Of a DNA stretch of 60,000 nucleotides, positions 1 through 9,408 are shown in pieces; position 1 is the stretch's first letter; each line of letters begins with the position of its first letter. Position numbers and translations under genes: made by a program. Under the pieces are notes generated by a model. It was not told where the DNA came from and ran no database searches. It was given only the letters and a program-made list of their open reading frames with translations. The DNA comes from Takakia lepidozioides (Eukaryota > Streptophyta > Takakiopsida > Takakiales > Takakiaceae): assembly GCA_030704615.1 (NCBI GenBank), contig CM060734.1, forward strand, positions 20,152,001 to 20,212,000. The letters run 5' to 3'.

Positions 1-286
1 CGAGAACGGTGCAAGCCCGTTGGTGACCAAAAACTAGTGAGTAAGCAAGCGAGCCGGAAAGCGACCAAAGAGTGGGGAGCTGTTCCGGACTGCCATCTAC
101 CAAAGGGAATTCCACTAGTCCCAAATAGGTGGAGGGTTTAGTGGGAAGCAAAGGGGGACCGTTATGTCCCGGTGAGCAGCCGAAGCTCCAAGTTGGCCCG
201 GCGGCCAGGTTGGGAGTCAGGCGCGCGCATCAAAGCGAGTAACTATGACGTGAATGGGAGCTTACCGAAGGGAGATGCGCGACACT
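1..286 (+). repeat. 5' LTR of Ty3/gypsy element 1 (partial)
   Basis: Non-coding sequence runs up to a primer binding site at 287-298 and is followed by gag, as expected for a 5' LTR and leader entering from outside the window. The LTR start is not visible, so length and TG/CA ends cannot be checked. Position is the only evidence. Confidence 0.6.
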
Positions 287-298
287 TGGTATCAGAGC
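287..298 (+). other. Primer binding site (initiator Met-tRNA type)
   Basis: The sequence TGGTATCAGAGC is the standard complement of the 3' end of plant initiator methionine tRNA, used by many LTR retrotransposons to prime minus-strand synthesis. It sits 42 bases before the gag ATG and fixes the LTR end at about 286. Confidence 0.85.
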
Positions 299-339
299 TT
301 AGAGTTCAGTACGCGATCGTCCTTGGGATTGGCCTCATA

Positions 340-1554
340 ATGGGGTCGGGCAAGCCGAAGCGAAAGCGGAACGGCCCAAAAGATGATGATCCTGGTGAGC
401 CCGATGGGGGCGACGTGTCACCGAGGCGGCCGTTTGAGGAAGCGATGAATGTTTCCGAAAACGAGGCCGCTCAAGAGCGGGAGGAATCCGAGGAGTCGGA
501 GCCCGAGGAATCCTTGAGAGCTCCGACAAACCAAGAGATGCCTCCCATGCCGGCAGCCTTTTGGGAAGGGTTGTTGGCGCAGTTTGGCGGGACGTTGAAA
601 GACGTGTTGAAGGCGGCTAATGCCACTTCCACTAAGGCAAAGTTTAAGGTGAAGCCTAAGGAACCCGGCACCTTCGAGGACGTTCGAAATCGGAAGGCAC
701 TCAACACCTGGCTCCTGGAGCTAGAGCAGTACTTCCGGGCGGCCAAGTTGAGTGACGAGGATCGGGTGGAAGTGGCTCCCACCTATTTGAGGGGCTATGC
801 TCAACAATGGTGGCAGAAATGCCTTCACGACCGAGGCCCATGCCCGGAAACCTTGAACTGGAGTGGGTTCAAGGAATTGATGAAGAGACAGTTTGTGCCC
901 CTCAACGCATCCTGGCTTGCCCGGGACAAGATGAGGAATTTGAAGCAAACAGATGGCATTCGGGGGTATGTCCAGGCTTTCAATGTGCTGTTGCTCAAAG
1001 TCGCGGACATGGCAGAACCAAAAATGGTCTTCAACTTTGTGGCAGGGCTGGCCCCATGGGCCAGGCGGAAGTTGGAGGAGAAGCCACCCAAGACTTTGAA
1101 CGAGGCAATTGAGAGGGCTGAATGTTTCTCGGATGTCCCTAAGGGTGAGAGACAAGGCCGTACGGAGCTGAACCACAAGAAGACCCGGCGGGAAGGTGAC
1201 TCCTTCCGACCGGAAAAGAAATGGGATAGGCCACGCGGCGACGATGGCACGTGGAAATCGAAGGGAGGGCCTTCACACGTCAAGGCGGCACCCGGTGCTT
1301 CGAAAGGAAAAGCGGGTGGAGTGGCTTATGGCGGACAGAAGGTGACCTTTGATGGAGTGTGTTTCAATTGCGGGGAGCCCGGGCACATGGCCAAGAAGTG
1401 CACAAAACCTCGTCAATTGAACATGACTCGGGCAACCACGGAGCTGTCGGAAGATACCATCAGTCGCTTGGTGGAAGCGGTGGTTACCAGGACTTGCAAG
1501 GTAGGCGCGTTCTGCCAAAGGAGAACCACAGTTGGCGACAAGGTTGGCGTTTGA
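340..1554 (+). CDS. Ty3/gypsy element 1 gag polyprotein
   Basis: Gag forms the retrotransposon particle and packages RNA. I start it at the ATG at 340 (MGSGKPKRKR), just after the primer site; the frame is open upstream to 172, but that lies in the LTR. The N-terminal third is charged and low complexity. The middle (about 690-1110) is a retrotransposon capsid-like region with the typical LNTWLLELEQYF and AQQWW stretches. Near the C-terminus is one CCHC zinc knuckle, CFNCGEPGHMAKKC (about 1360-1402). The frame ends in TGA at 1552-1554, overlapping the downstream pol frame. In this copy pol lacks its protease active site, so the element is defective. Confidence 0.85.
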   Translation: MGSGKPKRKRNGPKDDDPGEPDGGDVSPRRPFEEAMNVSENEAAQEREESEESEPEESLRAPTNQEMPPMPAAFWEGLLAQFGGTLKDVLKAANATSTKAKFKVKPKEPGTFEDVRNRKALNTWLLELEQYFRAAKLSDEDRVEVAPTYLRGYAQQWWQKCLHDRGPCPETLNWSGFKELMKRQFVPLNASWLARDKMRNLKQTDGIRGYVQAFNVLLLKVADMAEPKMVFNFVAGLAPWARRKLEEKPPKTLNEAIERAECFSDVPKGERQGRTELNHKKTRREGDSFRPEKKWDRPRGDDGTWKSKGGPSHVKAAPGASKGKAGGVAYGGQKVTFDGVCFNCGEPGHMAKKCTKPRQLNMTRATTELSEDTISRLVEAVVTRTCKVGAFCQRRTTVGDKVGV

Positions 1555-1942
1555 TGTTCCTCTTCAATTGGGGAGTTGGGAGGGACGTGAGAACTTCACC
1601 ATCTGCGAGATCGATGGAGTGGATCTCATTTTGGGGATGACCTTTTTGAGCAAATCCGGAGCGGTCATAGATGGCCGCAAGAGAGTGGTCACGCTGCCAT
1701 GTGGGAATGGTGGCGAGGTTTTACGAGTGTCGGAAACGCCCAAATCCGTGGGAGGGCGAATAAACCTTCTGTCAGAAAGGGAGTGGGCCGTGGAGGAGGC
1801 ACACGAGCCCCAGTTTTTGCTTTACATTAGAGAAGTGAAGGGAGAAGGCGATGGGGAGCCAAGCCCAGATTGGATCAAGGGGATCTTGGAGAAATACCAG
1901 GATGTGTTGCCGGAGGATTTACCAAACGGCTTGCCACCGTGA
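1532..1942 (+). pseudogene. Ty3/gypsy element 1, protease remnant and linker to RT
   Basis: The frame resumes within the C-terminal half of a retropepsin-like protease (FDVPLQLGSW, then VDLILGMTFL) and continues through the usual linker ending DVLPEDLPNGLPP. The N-terminal protease half with its Asp-Ser/Thr-Gly active site is absent: the gag frame ends where it should lie, so a deletion is likely. The TGA at 1940-1942 stands where related elements have an arginine before GVDHKIE, so a CGA to TGA change is likely. Confidence 0.7.
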
Positions 1943-2800
1943 AGAGGAGTTGACCACAAGATTGAGGTGATACCGGGATCGGAACCGCCTGCCAAGGCAC
2001 CCTACTGGTTGAGCCACAGGGAGTTGGTCGAACTGAAGACTCAGCTCAAGGATCTAATGTCAAAGGGGTACATCCGGCCAAAAAAGTCACCTTACGGAGC
2101 CCCGGTGCTATTCGCAGACAAGAAGGATGGGACGCTGCGGATGTGTGTCGATTACAGGGCTTTGAATAAGGTGACTATTAAAAACCGGTACCCTTTGCCA
2201 AGGATCGACGACCTTTTCGACCGGTTGGCAGGAGCAAAGTATTTCAGCCGGATCGACTTGCGCTCCGGCTATCATCAAATTCGGGTGGCGGAAGGAGATG
2301 AGGAGAAGACCGCGTGTAGGACAAGGTATGGTTCATATGAGTTCTTGGTGATGCCTTTTGGGCTCACTAATGCACCTGCGACCTTTAGCACGCTGATGAA
2401 CAGCCTTTTCCAGGAGTGGTTGGATGACTTTGTGATCGTGTACATCGACGACATCTTGGTGTATTCGAAAACAAAGGAGGAGCACCTGGAGCACCTCAAA
2501 AGGGTGTTCCAGAAATTGCGAGAAGGGAAGCTGTATGCCAAAGCTTCAAAGTGCAAATTCGGGATCACAAAAGTGGAGTTCCTGGGGCATGTGATTACAC
2601 ATGATGGGATCAAAATGGATGACAGGAAGGTGAGGGCAATTTTGGACTGGGAGCCTCCGACTTCGGTCCCGGGAGTGCGATCCTTCCTAGGACTCGCCTC
2701 CTATTACCGGAAGTATGTGAGAAATTTCGCCAAAATCGCGGGGCCGCTGTCAGACCTTCTGTGTAAATCTAAAGTCTGGGCATGGAACACCTTTTGTGGC
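1943..2800 (+). pseudogene. Ty3/gypsy element 1 reverse transcriptase, 3' truncated
   Basis: Classic Ty3/gypsy [28 protein letters not shown], the catalytic YIDDILVYS (about 2440), then FLGHVIT and [16 protein letters not shown] leading toward RNase H. The protein is recognisable up to about AGPLSDLL and WAWN (about 2790). It then breaks off at about 2800-2811, where the minus-strand methyltransferase gypsy element begins. RNase H, integrase and 3' LTR are missing. The coding part beyond 1943 has no internal stop, so truncation is the main lesion here. Confidence 0.85.
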
Positions 2801-2804
2801 CAAG

Positions 2805-4508
2805 CTTTTATCTCTAGCACCACCTAGCTCATCACTAGCCTCAGGGTCCTCAGACAATCCGTCTACAATCATCCCTGTTGTAGGTCCAATCTGACCTCCC
2901 GATGCCAAGATACACAAAAATGCAGATGCGTGCCATCCCGGCACCATCTCCTTGTCCGTCTCACCATGCCACCGAGCTCCAGTGTCATCCTGCTGGCTCA
3001 TGCATGGATTGCGACTCAATCCATCCGCATCCCGATTGACCAAACCCGGTCGATGCACAACCTGAAAGTCATACTCCTGGAGTATAAGTGCCCACCGTGC
3101 AAGCTTCCCCGTAAGCTTGTCTGACTCCATCAACCACTTGAATGGCTGGTGATCCGTGACAAGGGTGAAAAGATTGCCGTATAGATAGCACCTGAAGTGT
3201 GCCACGGCCCACACTGCAGCTAAGCACTCTCCCTCATATGAGCTGTACTTAGCCTCTGCAGCGTTGTTCGAGCGACTAGCGTAAGCTACTACGAACTCTC
3301 TTCCCTCATCATCCACCTGTGTGAGCACCGCTCCAAGCCCCAGCATGCTCCAATCCATATGCAGCTGAAAGGGACGCCCCCTGATAGGTCGTCTCAAGAT
3401 AGGCGCCGAGGTCAACCTCGCCTTGAGCTCTTGAAAAGCTCGTTCCTGCTCATCTTCCCACTGCCACTCCTGGTCCACCTTGGTCAGCTTGGTTAGAGCC
3501 TTTGCAATGGTACTAAATCCCTTGACAAACCGTCTATAATAGTTTGCCAACCCCATGAAAGCTCGAACTCGGCTCACATCCGTGGGGCGTGGAATTTGTG
3601 CAATGGCCTCTACCTTAGTCTGCTGTACCTCCAATCCTCTAGGATATATCATGTGACCCAGATACTCAATCTGGTTGTGGAAAAACTTGCACTTCCCTGG
3701 ATGCAACTTCAATCCGTGCGCTCCCAAGCGCTCCAATACCACCTGAAGGTGTCTCTCATGCTCATCCATCGTAACACTAAAGATGATGATGTCATCTATG
3801 TAGCACCGAGCAAAGTCCACCCCTGCTAGAATCCTATCCATGACTCTCTGAAACTCTGCAGGAGCATTCTTAAGCCCAAATGGTAAGAACTGCCACTGAT
3901 ATAGGCAATCCTTGCCGTGCTCATTGATCCCCCAGAATGCCGTCTTCTGCTTGTCCGCCTCCTTGATTGGCAACTAGTGATATCCGGATCGTAAATCCAA
4001 AGTGCTAAAGGCCTTAGCATGCCCGATGGCATCAAAGATCTCCTCTGGTGTTGGCATGGCATACTTATCGGACTTGGTCTGACGATTTACAGGCCGGTAA
4101 TCACCGCACATACGTCTCTCCGTCCAATTGCCATAGACATCCTTCTTGGCTGGCATCACTGTGGCTGAAGCATACTCTCCACCAGAGAGCTCCACCAAAC
4201 CTGCCTCCCAGAGATCTTGAGTCCTCATCTGAATCAAAGACCTCTCCATGTCACTGTATCTATAGGGTCTCCGAAAGATTGGCGTGTCAGTGGCCAACTC
4301 AATACGGATCTCTTGACCCTTCAGTGCTCCCAAGTCCTTCAAACTGAAGGCAAAGCAATTCCTGTAAGCCCTCAGGAACCGCCGTATACGTCGTCTCTCT
4401 CCTCCGGTGACAATGGGTCCAATGTCAGGCTCCCAATTGTCCTCCGTAACTGCAACCTTAAGTCCAGTGGGCTTAGAGGTAGAGGACGCGTCCCGTGGTT
4501 GCTATGCT
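2805..4508 (-). pseudogene. RT and RNase H of the split methyltransferase gypsy element
   Basis: Starting near 4440 (GERRRIRRFLRAYRN) the frame gives a Ty3/gypsy RT: LRSGYH, PFGLKNAPAEFQRVMD, catalytic CYIDDIIIF (about 3800), then VRAFMGLANYYRRFV and RNase H (MDWSMLGLGAVL; YSSYEGECLAAV; TDHQPFKWLM). Recognisable sequence stops at about 2810. A TAG at 3974-3976 replaces the glutamine of SGYHQLP seen in the other copy, and another stop lies near 4503. Both are consistent with C to T or G to A change. Not functional as it stands. Confidence 0.85.
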
Positions 4509-4779
4509 GCAACCTCTTGAGCAGTACTCCATTCCTACTCAGTCAATGACAAGGCCTCATCCTGCCCCATCATCTCATCATTGAGAACCTCCTCATCCCG
4601 AGAAGAATCCCCAACCTCATCCATCACAGCTGCCTTGGCTGCCAACTCCCTTTGAACCTCGAGCACCTCCCACGTGTGCCATGGATGTCTACACCCCGTG
4701 GTCCTCACCGGCTCGCCCCTACTCGCTGCCTGTACCGTCTCGGTAGGCAGAGAGACCATCAAGGGAAGTGCACTCCGCA

Positions 4780-5832
4780 CTCTACGTTGCTCAGCCATAG
4801 CCAAGCTGATAATCCAGGTCAAGCAATTGAGATCCATTGCTTGCCCCAACACCTGACGATGTGATGCCTCAGAAAGAGAAGGCACCGCCATGGTCCCAGT
4901 GGAAAATCCCATAGCCCGCTCTCGCTCGTCGGCATTAGGCTCACTAACTGCTGCAACTGAGCATCCCACAGGAGACCAGGTCCACTATCCCGGAAAACAT
5001 GCGATCCTGGGAAGCTGAGCAGTGTAGGTAATGATGCTCGTGGTTGACCCACCTTGTTGACCACTGCCAAAGGCGAACGGTCATCATGTCTCATACGCTG
5101 AGACTGCCTCCCTGTGTCCAGAATGTTATCCACTGTGAGATGTGCTGGCCGCTGCACCCCATCAAATGCACGCTTGAGCAGTGCGGGTGGCATCAAGTTA
5201 GTCCACCATAGCCGTGGACGATGAGTCCGTGACCCCACTGTAGCTGCATCTAGCAACACTGCTGACCCAAGCCACGACCGGACTTGATGCACACTGGCCA
5301 TCACCCTGGCCCGAGAATCGCCCATCAGTGGCACATTCTCCAAGATGTATGCTGGAGATACAGCTTGATAAAGCTGCAAGTGGCGCAAAACCCGCACCAT
5401 CTCCCAAAACAGACCCGACCTCGAGTCTCGCAATCCATTGCCATGCCCGGCTGATGAATGCCCTTGGCAGGGCCAACTTGCCACTACCAGATCAATGGAG
5501 CCAACCCGCTCCAAATCCTGCGCCCCCAGCAACGAAATGTCTGCTGGCAAGGCCTGCTGATATCCACGAATTGCAGACACCGACAACAACTCAGGGTATC
5601 GCTGCACCAACTGAGCAACATGGTGAAGTGAAACGCATCGTGCAGTCTCATCCCTCTCCACATACAGGTAACGCCGAACTCGTACACCTGCCTGTAACAC
5701 AGCAGCCAATCCGGTGCTGATCCCGCCAAACAAGTCCAGAAGACAAATGCCTTCATCCGGATACTGCCACACAATAGGTGTGGTGTCCAATGGAGACAAT
5801 TGAGGTGGTCCTGGTGCAATCCCCGCACTCTC
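4780..5832 (-). pseudogene. Retrotransposon-borne cytosine-5 DNA methyltransferase domain
   Basis: The domain would methylate cytosine in DNA using S-adenosylmethionine. The conserved C5-methyltransferase motifs appear in order: motif I LLDLFGGISTGLAA, motif IV with the catalytic Pro-Cys-Gln in ASWPCQGHSSAG (about 5455-5490), motif VI YILENVPLMGD, motif VIII HRPRLWWTNL, and motifs IX-X ERERAMGF and LGQAMDLNCLTW (about 4785-4930). The style (SSAGHGNGL, then RSGLFWEM) resembles the DNMT3 group more than DNMT1 or CMT; this is a by-eye judgement. A frame change near 4945 separates the last two motifs. The domain lies between protease and RT in one polyprotein. The 24-kb copy keeps the same order. 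Confidence 0.85.
5828..5832. repeat. Left 5-bp target-site duplication (CTCTC)
   Basis: CTCTC here is repeated at 28912-28916. Removing 5833-28916 joins the two minus-strand gypsy halves in one reading frame with no missing or extra base. A 5-bp duplication is the usual footprint of LTR-element and some DNA-transposon integrases. Confidence 0.65.
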
Positions 5833-7326
5833 CTAGACGGACTCCAAGAGGTCACGCATCTCGTCTTCGGTCAAGGGCTCTCGGTCGGAACCATCTTCAG
5901 ACATGATTTTGCCAAGAGCAATCTTGTGGGCTGCCTTCAGCTGAATCTGCTTTGGTCTGGCTCCGCGGCTCAATTTCACCTCCTCTTTTATGATGTCGTG
6001 TGCTTCCTGCACAGCCTCCCGCATGTTGCCTCTCGCCAAGGGGTGGCAGTGGACCCCAACGTGTATGCAAGCTCTAGTCAAGTCCGGGAGCAAATGGATT
6101 ACGTAATATTGCTTGGCTCTGCACATGGACATGCACGTCGGTGGTTCTTTGCAGTGTGCACACTTGAAAGAACCCGCAGGAGCTTGGCTGGAGACAATGA
6201 ATGGATGATGCGTTGTGCCAGTCCAATCCGTCTCGTTTCTCCGCCCTCCTTTGGAGAGAAAGTGGAAGCAGGTGGGATTGAGGCACCTCAGCTTCCCCAC
6301 ACAGAGGACATATCGTACACGAACACCATCAGCAATTTTCGTGCTACTGGTCTTCGTCACACACCAGGGGTGTCCGTCATGCTTTCGATCCATGTCTGTT
6401 AACATCCCGGAGGCTTTGTTTGACGAAGAAACAGGTGGAAACTCGAAGATGACATTGCCATCGACTTCGGGAGGCAGAAACGTTACCTTTCTGACTGGGA
6501 ATTTGGCATAGTCGAGAGCAGCCAGCTCGGAGCGAGAACCATCGAGGTGATGTTGTCGTAGGAGCTGCACAATGGACCGGGTTGGAGTTATGCTCGAGGG
6601 CACATGCGTAGCACCTACAGAGACGTCCATGCCGGATTTGAACGACCGTGTGGAGGACATGGGTACCTCAATGCAATCATCTTCCTCGTCAGAAATGTCG
6701 AATACGTCCACACGAGAAGCTATGGAGGGTCTTGACGGTCCAGGTCGGGAATGATTATTGTTGCACACCTCTCTGTTGGCAGTGGCCGCCTGTCGATTTC
6801 CGGACTCCTTTGTGGATGGTGTGGGCAGCGACTGATTTGGAAAGGGAATGGGCATTCCCACAGCTCGGTACAGGATGGTGTCTGATGGGGGTACGTGCCA
6901 TTCGATTCCGCAACCTCCGTCGTTACCTAGCACGACAATGGTCTCGTCAACCTGTCCAGGAACATCCTTCCTTTCTTCTTCCAAATAAACTGTGCCCGGT
7001 TTGAGCTTGAATTTGGAACAAAGGTAAGTTTCAGTCACTCTGCAAAGTCCTCCCTCATTTGGGATCCAGGCTCTCCCAAGTTGCGGAGGACAGCAAACTA
7101 TAGCGTAGGAATTCGGAGTCATCGAAGACCGCACGAAGTTGGCAAGTGTGAGGTTCGGTATAGCGACAGACCAAGGCTCACAGGCACCATGCGGAGTCCA
7201 TCGACGATTGGAAGTCGCACATTGAAGTGGAAAGTATTGTTTCAAGCTACATGCATGAAGGTGGGAGGTGTGATTCCATAGCCAGTAAGTTAGACAATGA
7301 TGGCCGATTCGGCGACGAAATAACAT
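5833..7326 (-). CDS. Cys/His-rich 497-aa protein of unknown function
   Basis: A single long ORF with a true ATG at 7324-7326 and its TAG exactly at the left border of the 23-kb insert (5833-5835). I do not recognise the family. The N-terminal third has scattered Cys and His. The middle is low complexity with an acidic DISDEEDDCIEV stretch that resembles a SUMO-interacting motif. The C-terminal part (about residues 320-450) is rich in paired Cys/His (LRCLNPTCF, FKCAHCKEPPTCMSMC, HVGVHCHPLA), suggesting a zinc-binding fold of the kind seen in transposase-associated proteins. The end is helical and charged. Because the stop lies at the insert border, the natural C-terminus may have been cut off. 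Confidence 0.55.
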   Translation of the reverse strand: MLFRRRIGHHCLTYWLWNHTSHLHACSLKQYFPLQCATSNRRWTPHGACEPWSVAIPNLTLANFVRSSMTPNSYAIVCCPPQLGRAWIPNEGGLCRVTETYLCSKFKLKPGTVYLEEERKDVPGQVDETIVVLGNDGGCGIEWHVPPSDTILYRAVGMPIPFPNQSLPTPSTKESGNRQAATANREVCNNNHSRPGPSRPSIASRVDVFDISDEEDDCIEVPMSSTRSFKSGMDVSVGATHVPSSITPTRSIVQLLRQHHLDGSRSELAALDYAKFPVRKVTFLPPEVDGNVIFEFPPVSSSNKASGMLTDMDRKHDGHPWCVTKTSSTKIADGVRVRYVLCVGKLRCLNPTCFHFLSKGGRRNETDWTGTTHHPFIVSSQAPAGSFKCAHCKEPPTCMSMCRAKQYYVIHLLPDLTRACIHVGVHCHPLARGNMREAVQEAHDIIKEEVKLSRGARPKQIQLKAAHKIALGKIMSEDGSDREPLTEDEMRDLLESV

Positions 7327-7538
7327 CTCCTGACAGTTTCTCCTGAGGGTGGATCCAGCAGTATTCTCGGTGCAAACAGGAACGTTCGCACTGACAAGTG
7401 CCAGTACTGTTAGTTAAAACGGTCAGACAACCAAGTTGTGCTCATCAAGACTGGCCGCAATTGTGTTGTTTCGGAACAATGCAACCCATTCAGGTTCCAG
7501 ATTTCCCGTCCCGAGTGATTCTTTCGATTGCTGGTGGA

Positions 7539-9059
7539 CGGAAATACGGCGCCGCATTTCCGTATTGCATCTTGGTCATGCACCAGAGCGACGGAAATGC
7601 GGCACCGAGTTTCCGTCCGGGGGAAACCTTTATACTCTCCAGAACGGAAATGCGGTAACGCATTTCCATCCAGCAAGCACGGTATGTGAATGGAACGGAA
7701 ATGCGGTACCGCATTTCCGTTCTGATTGAGAATTATGAAAAAGGGAACAGAAATGCGGCACCGCATTTCCGTCCGAGTCGCACTTTCCGACCTTCCAGAA
7801 CGGAAATGCGGCACCGCATATCCGCCCGGGTGAGACCTTAACACTCTCCAGAACGGAAATGCGGTAACGTATTTCCATCCAGCAAGCACGGTCTGTGAAG
7901 GTGGAACGGAAATGCGGTACTGCATTTCCGTTCTGATTGAGAATTATGAACAACGGGAACAGAAATGCGGCACCGCATTTCCGTCCGAGTCGGACTTTCC
8001 GACATTCCAGAACGGAAATGCGGCGCCGCATTTCCATTTTGTATCTGATGCATGGAGCCGAGTGCAATTCCGACCGCTGAGACAGCGCAATTCCGACCAG
8101 TTGAGACATTCATACTATCCAGAACGGAAATGCGGTGCCGCATTTGCGTTCTGATTGAAAATCGTGAACCATCGGAACTGAAATGCGGTAGCGCATTTCC
8201 ATCCGAGTCGCACCTCCCAACATTCCAGAACGCAAATGCGGCACCGCATTTCCGTTCTGATGAAAAATCGTGAAACATCGGAACTGAAATGCGGTACCGC
8301 ATTTCCGTCGGAGTCGCACCTTCTGACATTCCAAAACGGAAATGCGGCGCCGCATTACCGTTTTGTATGTGAGGCATGGAGCTGTGGAACGAAAATGCGG
8401 CACCGCATTTCCGCCAGGGTCAGACCTTAATACTCTACAGAACGGAAATGCGGTACCGCATTTCCGTTCTGACTGAAAATCGTGAACAACGGGAACAGAA
8501 ATTCGGCTCCGCATTTCCGTCCGAGTCGCACCTTCCGACATTCTCGAACGGAAATGCGGCGCCGCATTTCCGTTTTGTATACGAGGCCTGGAGCTGTGGG
8601 ACGGAAATGTGGTGCCGCATTTCCATCCATGTGAGACCTTCAAACTTTCCAGACAGGAAATGCGGCACCGCATTTCTGTTCAGGTGAGACCTCTATACTT
8701 TCCCGAACGGAAATGTGGAACGGCATTTCCGTTCATCAACTGCGGTATGTGAAGGGGGAACGGAAATGCGGTACCGTATTTCGATTCAGATTGAAAATCA
8801 TGAACCACGGGAACTGAAATGTTGTGCCGCATTTCCGTCCGAATAGCACCTTTCGACATTCCTGAACGGAAATGCGGCGCCGCATTTCCCTTTTGTATCT
8901 CATACATGGAGCTGTGGGACGGAAATGCGGCACCATATTTCCGTTCAACAACTAAGGTATGTGAAGGTGGAACGGAAATGCGGTGCCGCATTTTCTTCCA
9001 ACAAGTACGGATGTGTAGCTTCGTGATGGTACTTAACGGAAATGCGGCGCCGCATTCGC
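7539..9059. repeat. Palindrome array 1: 53-bp period, about 28 units
   Basis: About 28 near-identical inverted repeats with half-site CGGAAATGCGGY meeting its complement, so each core is 24 bp and some extend to 34 bp (perfect at 8438-8471). Core starts fall at 7539, 7592, 7645, 7696, 7748, 7801, 7854, 7907, 7960, 8013, 8125, 8178, 8231, 8284, 8337, 8390, 8443, 8496, 8549, 8602, 8655, 8708, 8761, 8814, 8867, 8920, 8973 and 9037. Nearly every step is 53 bp; one core is missing between 8013 and 8125. Spacers of about 29 bp fall into five recurring types in ordered succession. No convincing ORF lies here: long frames in the region are by-products of the repeats. It lies just upstream of the ParB-methyltransferase gene copy 1. 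Confidence 0.95.
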
Positions 9060-9408
9060 ATTTTCACTCCAACTCATCAGACGCTTGGACGGAAATGCCT
9101 TGAAATGTGAACACGTGGAGCAACGGAATTGCGGCACATGTCTGCACTCTATCTGACTGAAGTGGCATGAGGCGGCGCGGCCTGACCGTTGGATAATGAT
9201 GTTTGTTTTTCGGACGGCAGGCGTACCCTGAACGATTCGAATTTCGTAATGACGCAAGTCCACGAGGAAACACTTTCGTCCAACCTTTTCGAACCCAAGT
9301 GGTGCATCACCGCCGTTTCATCTACTTTTGTCGTGTCTCCTCAGTCACCCTTCTCGCGCCCTTTTCCATCTGCACTCTTTGCCCCTTTTCCCTGTCTCTG
9401 TTCTTCTT
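9060..9408. other. Upstream region of ParB-methyltransferase copy 1
   Basis: About 350 bp between the last palindrome of array 1 and the first plausible ATG of the next gene. It probably holds promoter and 5' UTR, but I see no clear TATA box or other defined site. Confidence 0.3.

Larger units (their letters stand above)
2801..5832 (-). mobile_element. 3' half of split methyltransferase-encoding Ty3/gypsy element
   Basis: Read on the minus strand this segment runs from the protease-methyltransferase junction (5832) through a C5 methyltransferase, RT and RNase H, and stops at about 2805 soon after RNase H (motif SDELGGA, matching the plus-strand copy at 26.9 kb). Integrase, PHD and 3' LTR are missing. 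Its upstream edge continues in frame from the protease-containing fragment at 28.92-31.76 kb, and both edges carry the 5-bp CTCTC. I therefore treat it as one element split by a 23-kb insertion. Confidence 0.8.

Noticed and set aside
825-1283. Minus-strand ORFs opposite gag of element 1
   Set aside because: Shadows of the gag frame, which has a capsid-like region and a zinc knuckle.
5833-5836. CTAG end with a nearby hairpin as a Helitron 3' terminus
   Set aside because: The hairpin is imperfect, the other end does not start TC next to a host A, Rep/helicase coding is absent, and a 5-bp duplication is not a Helitron feature.
7410-8991. Many overlapping ORFs of 70-190 aa rich in MRYRISV/NAAPHFR on both strands
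   Set aside because: They are translations of the palindrome repeats in different frames, with no independent protein features.
7539-9059. CRISPR-like layout (24-bp repeat, about 29-bp spacers, 53-bp period)
   Set aside because: Spacers are not unique but fall into five recurring classes, repeats are full palindromes with variable centres, there are no cas genes, and the DNA is eukaryotic.
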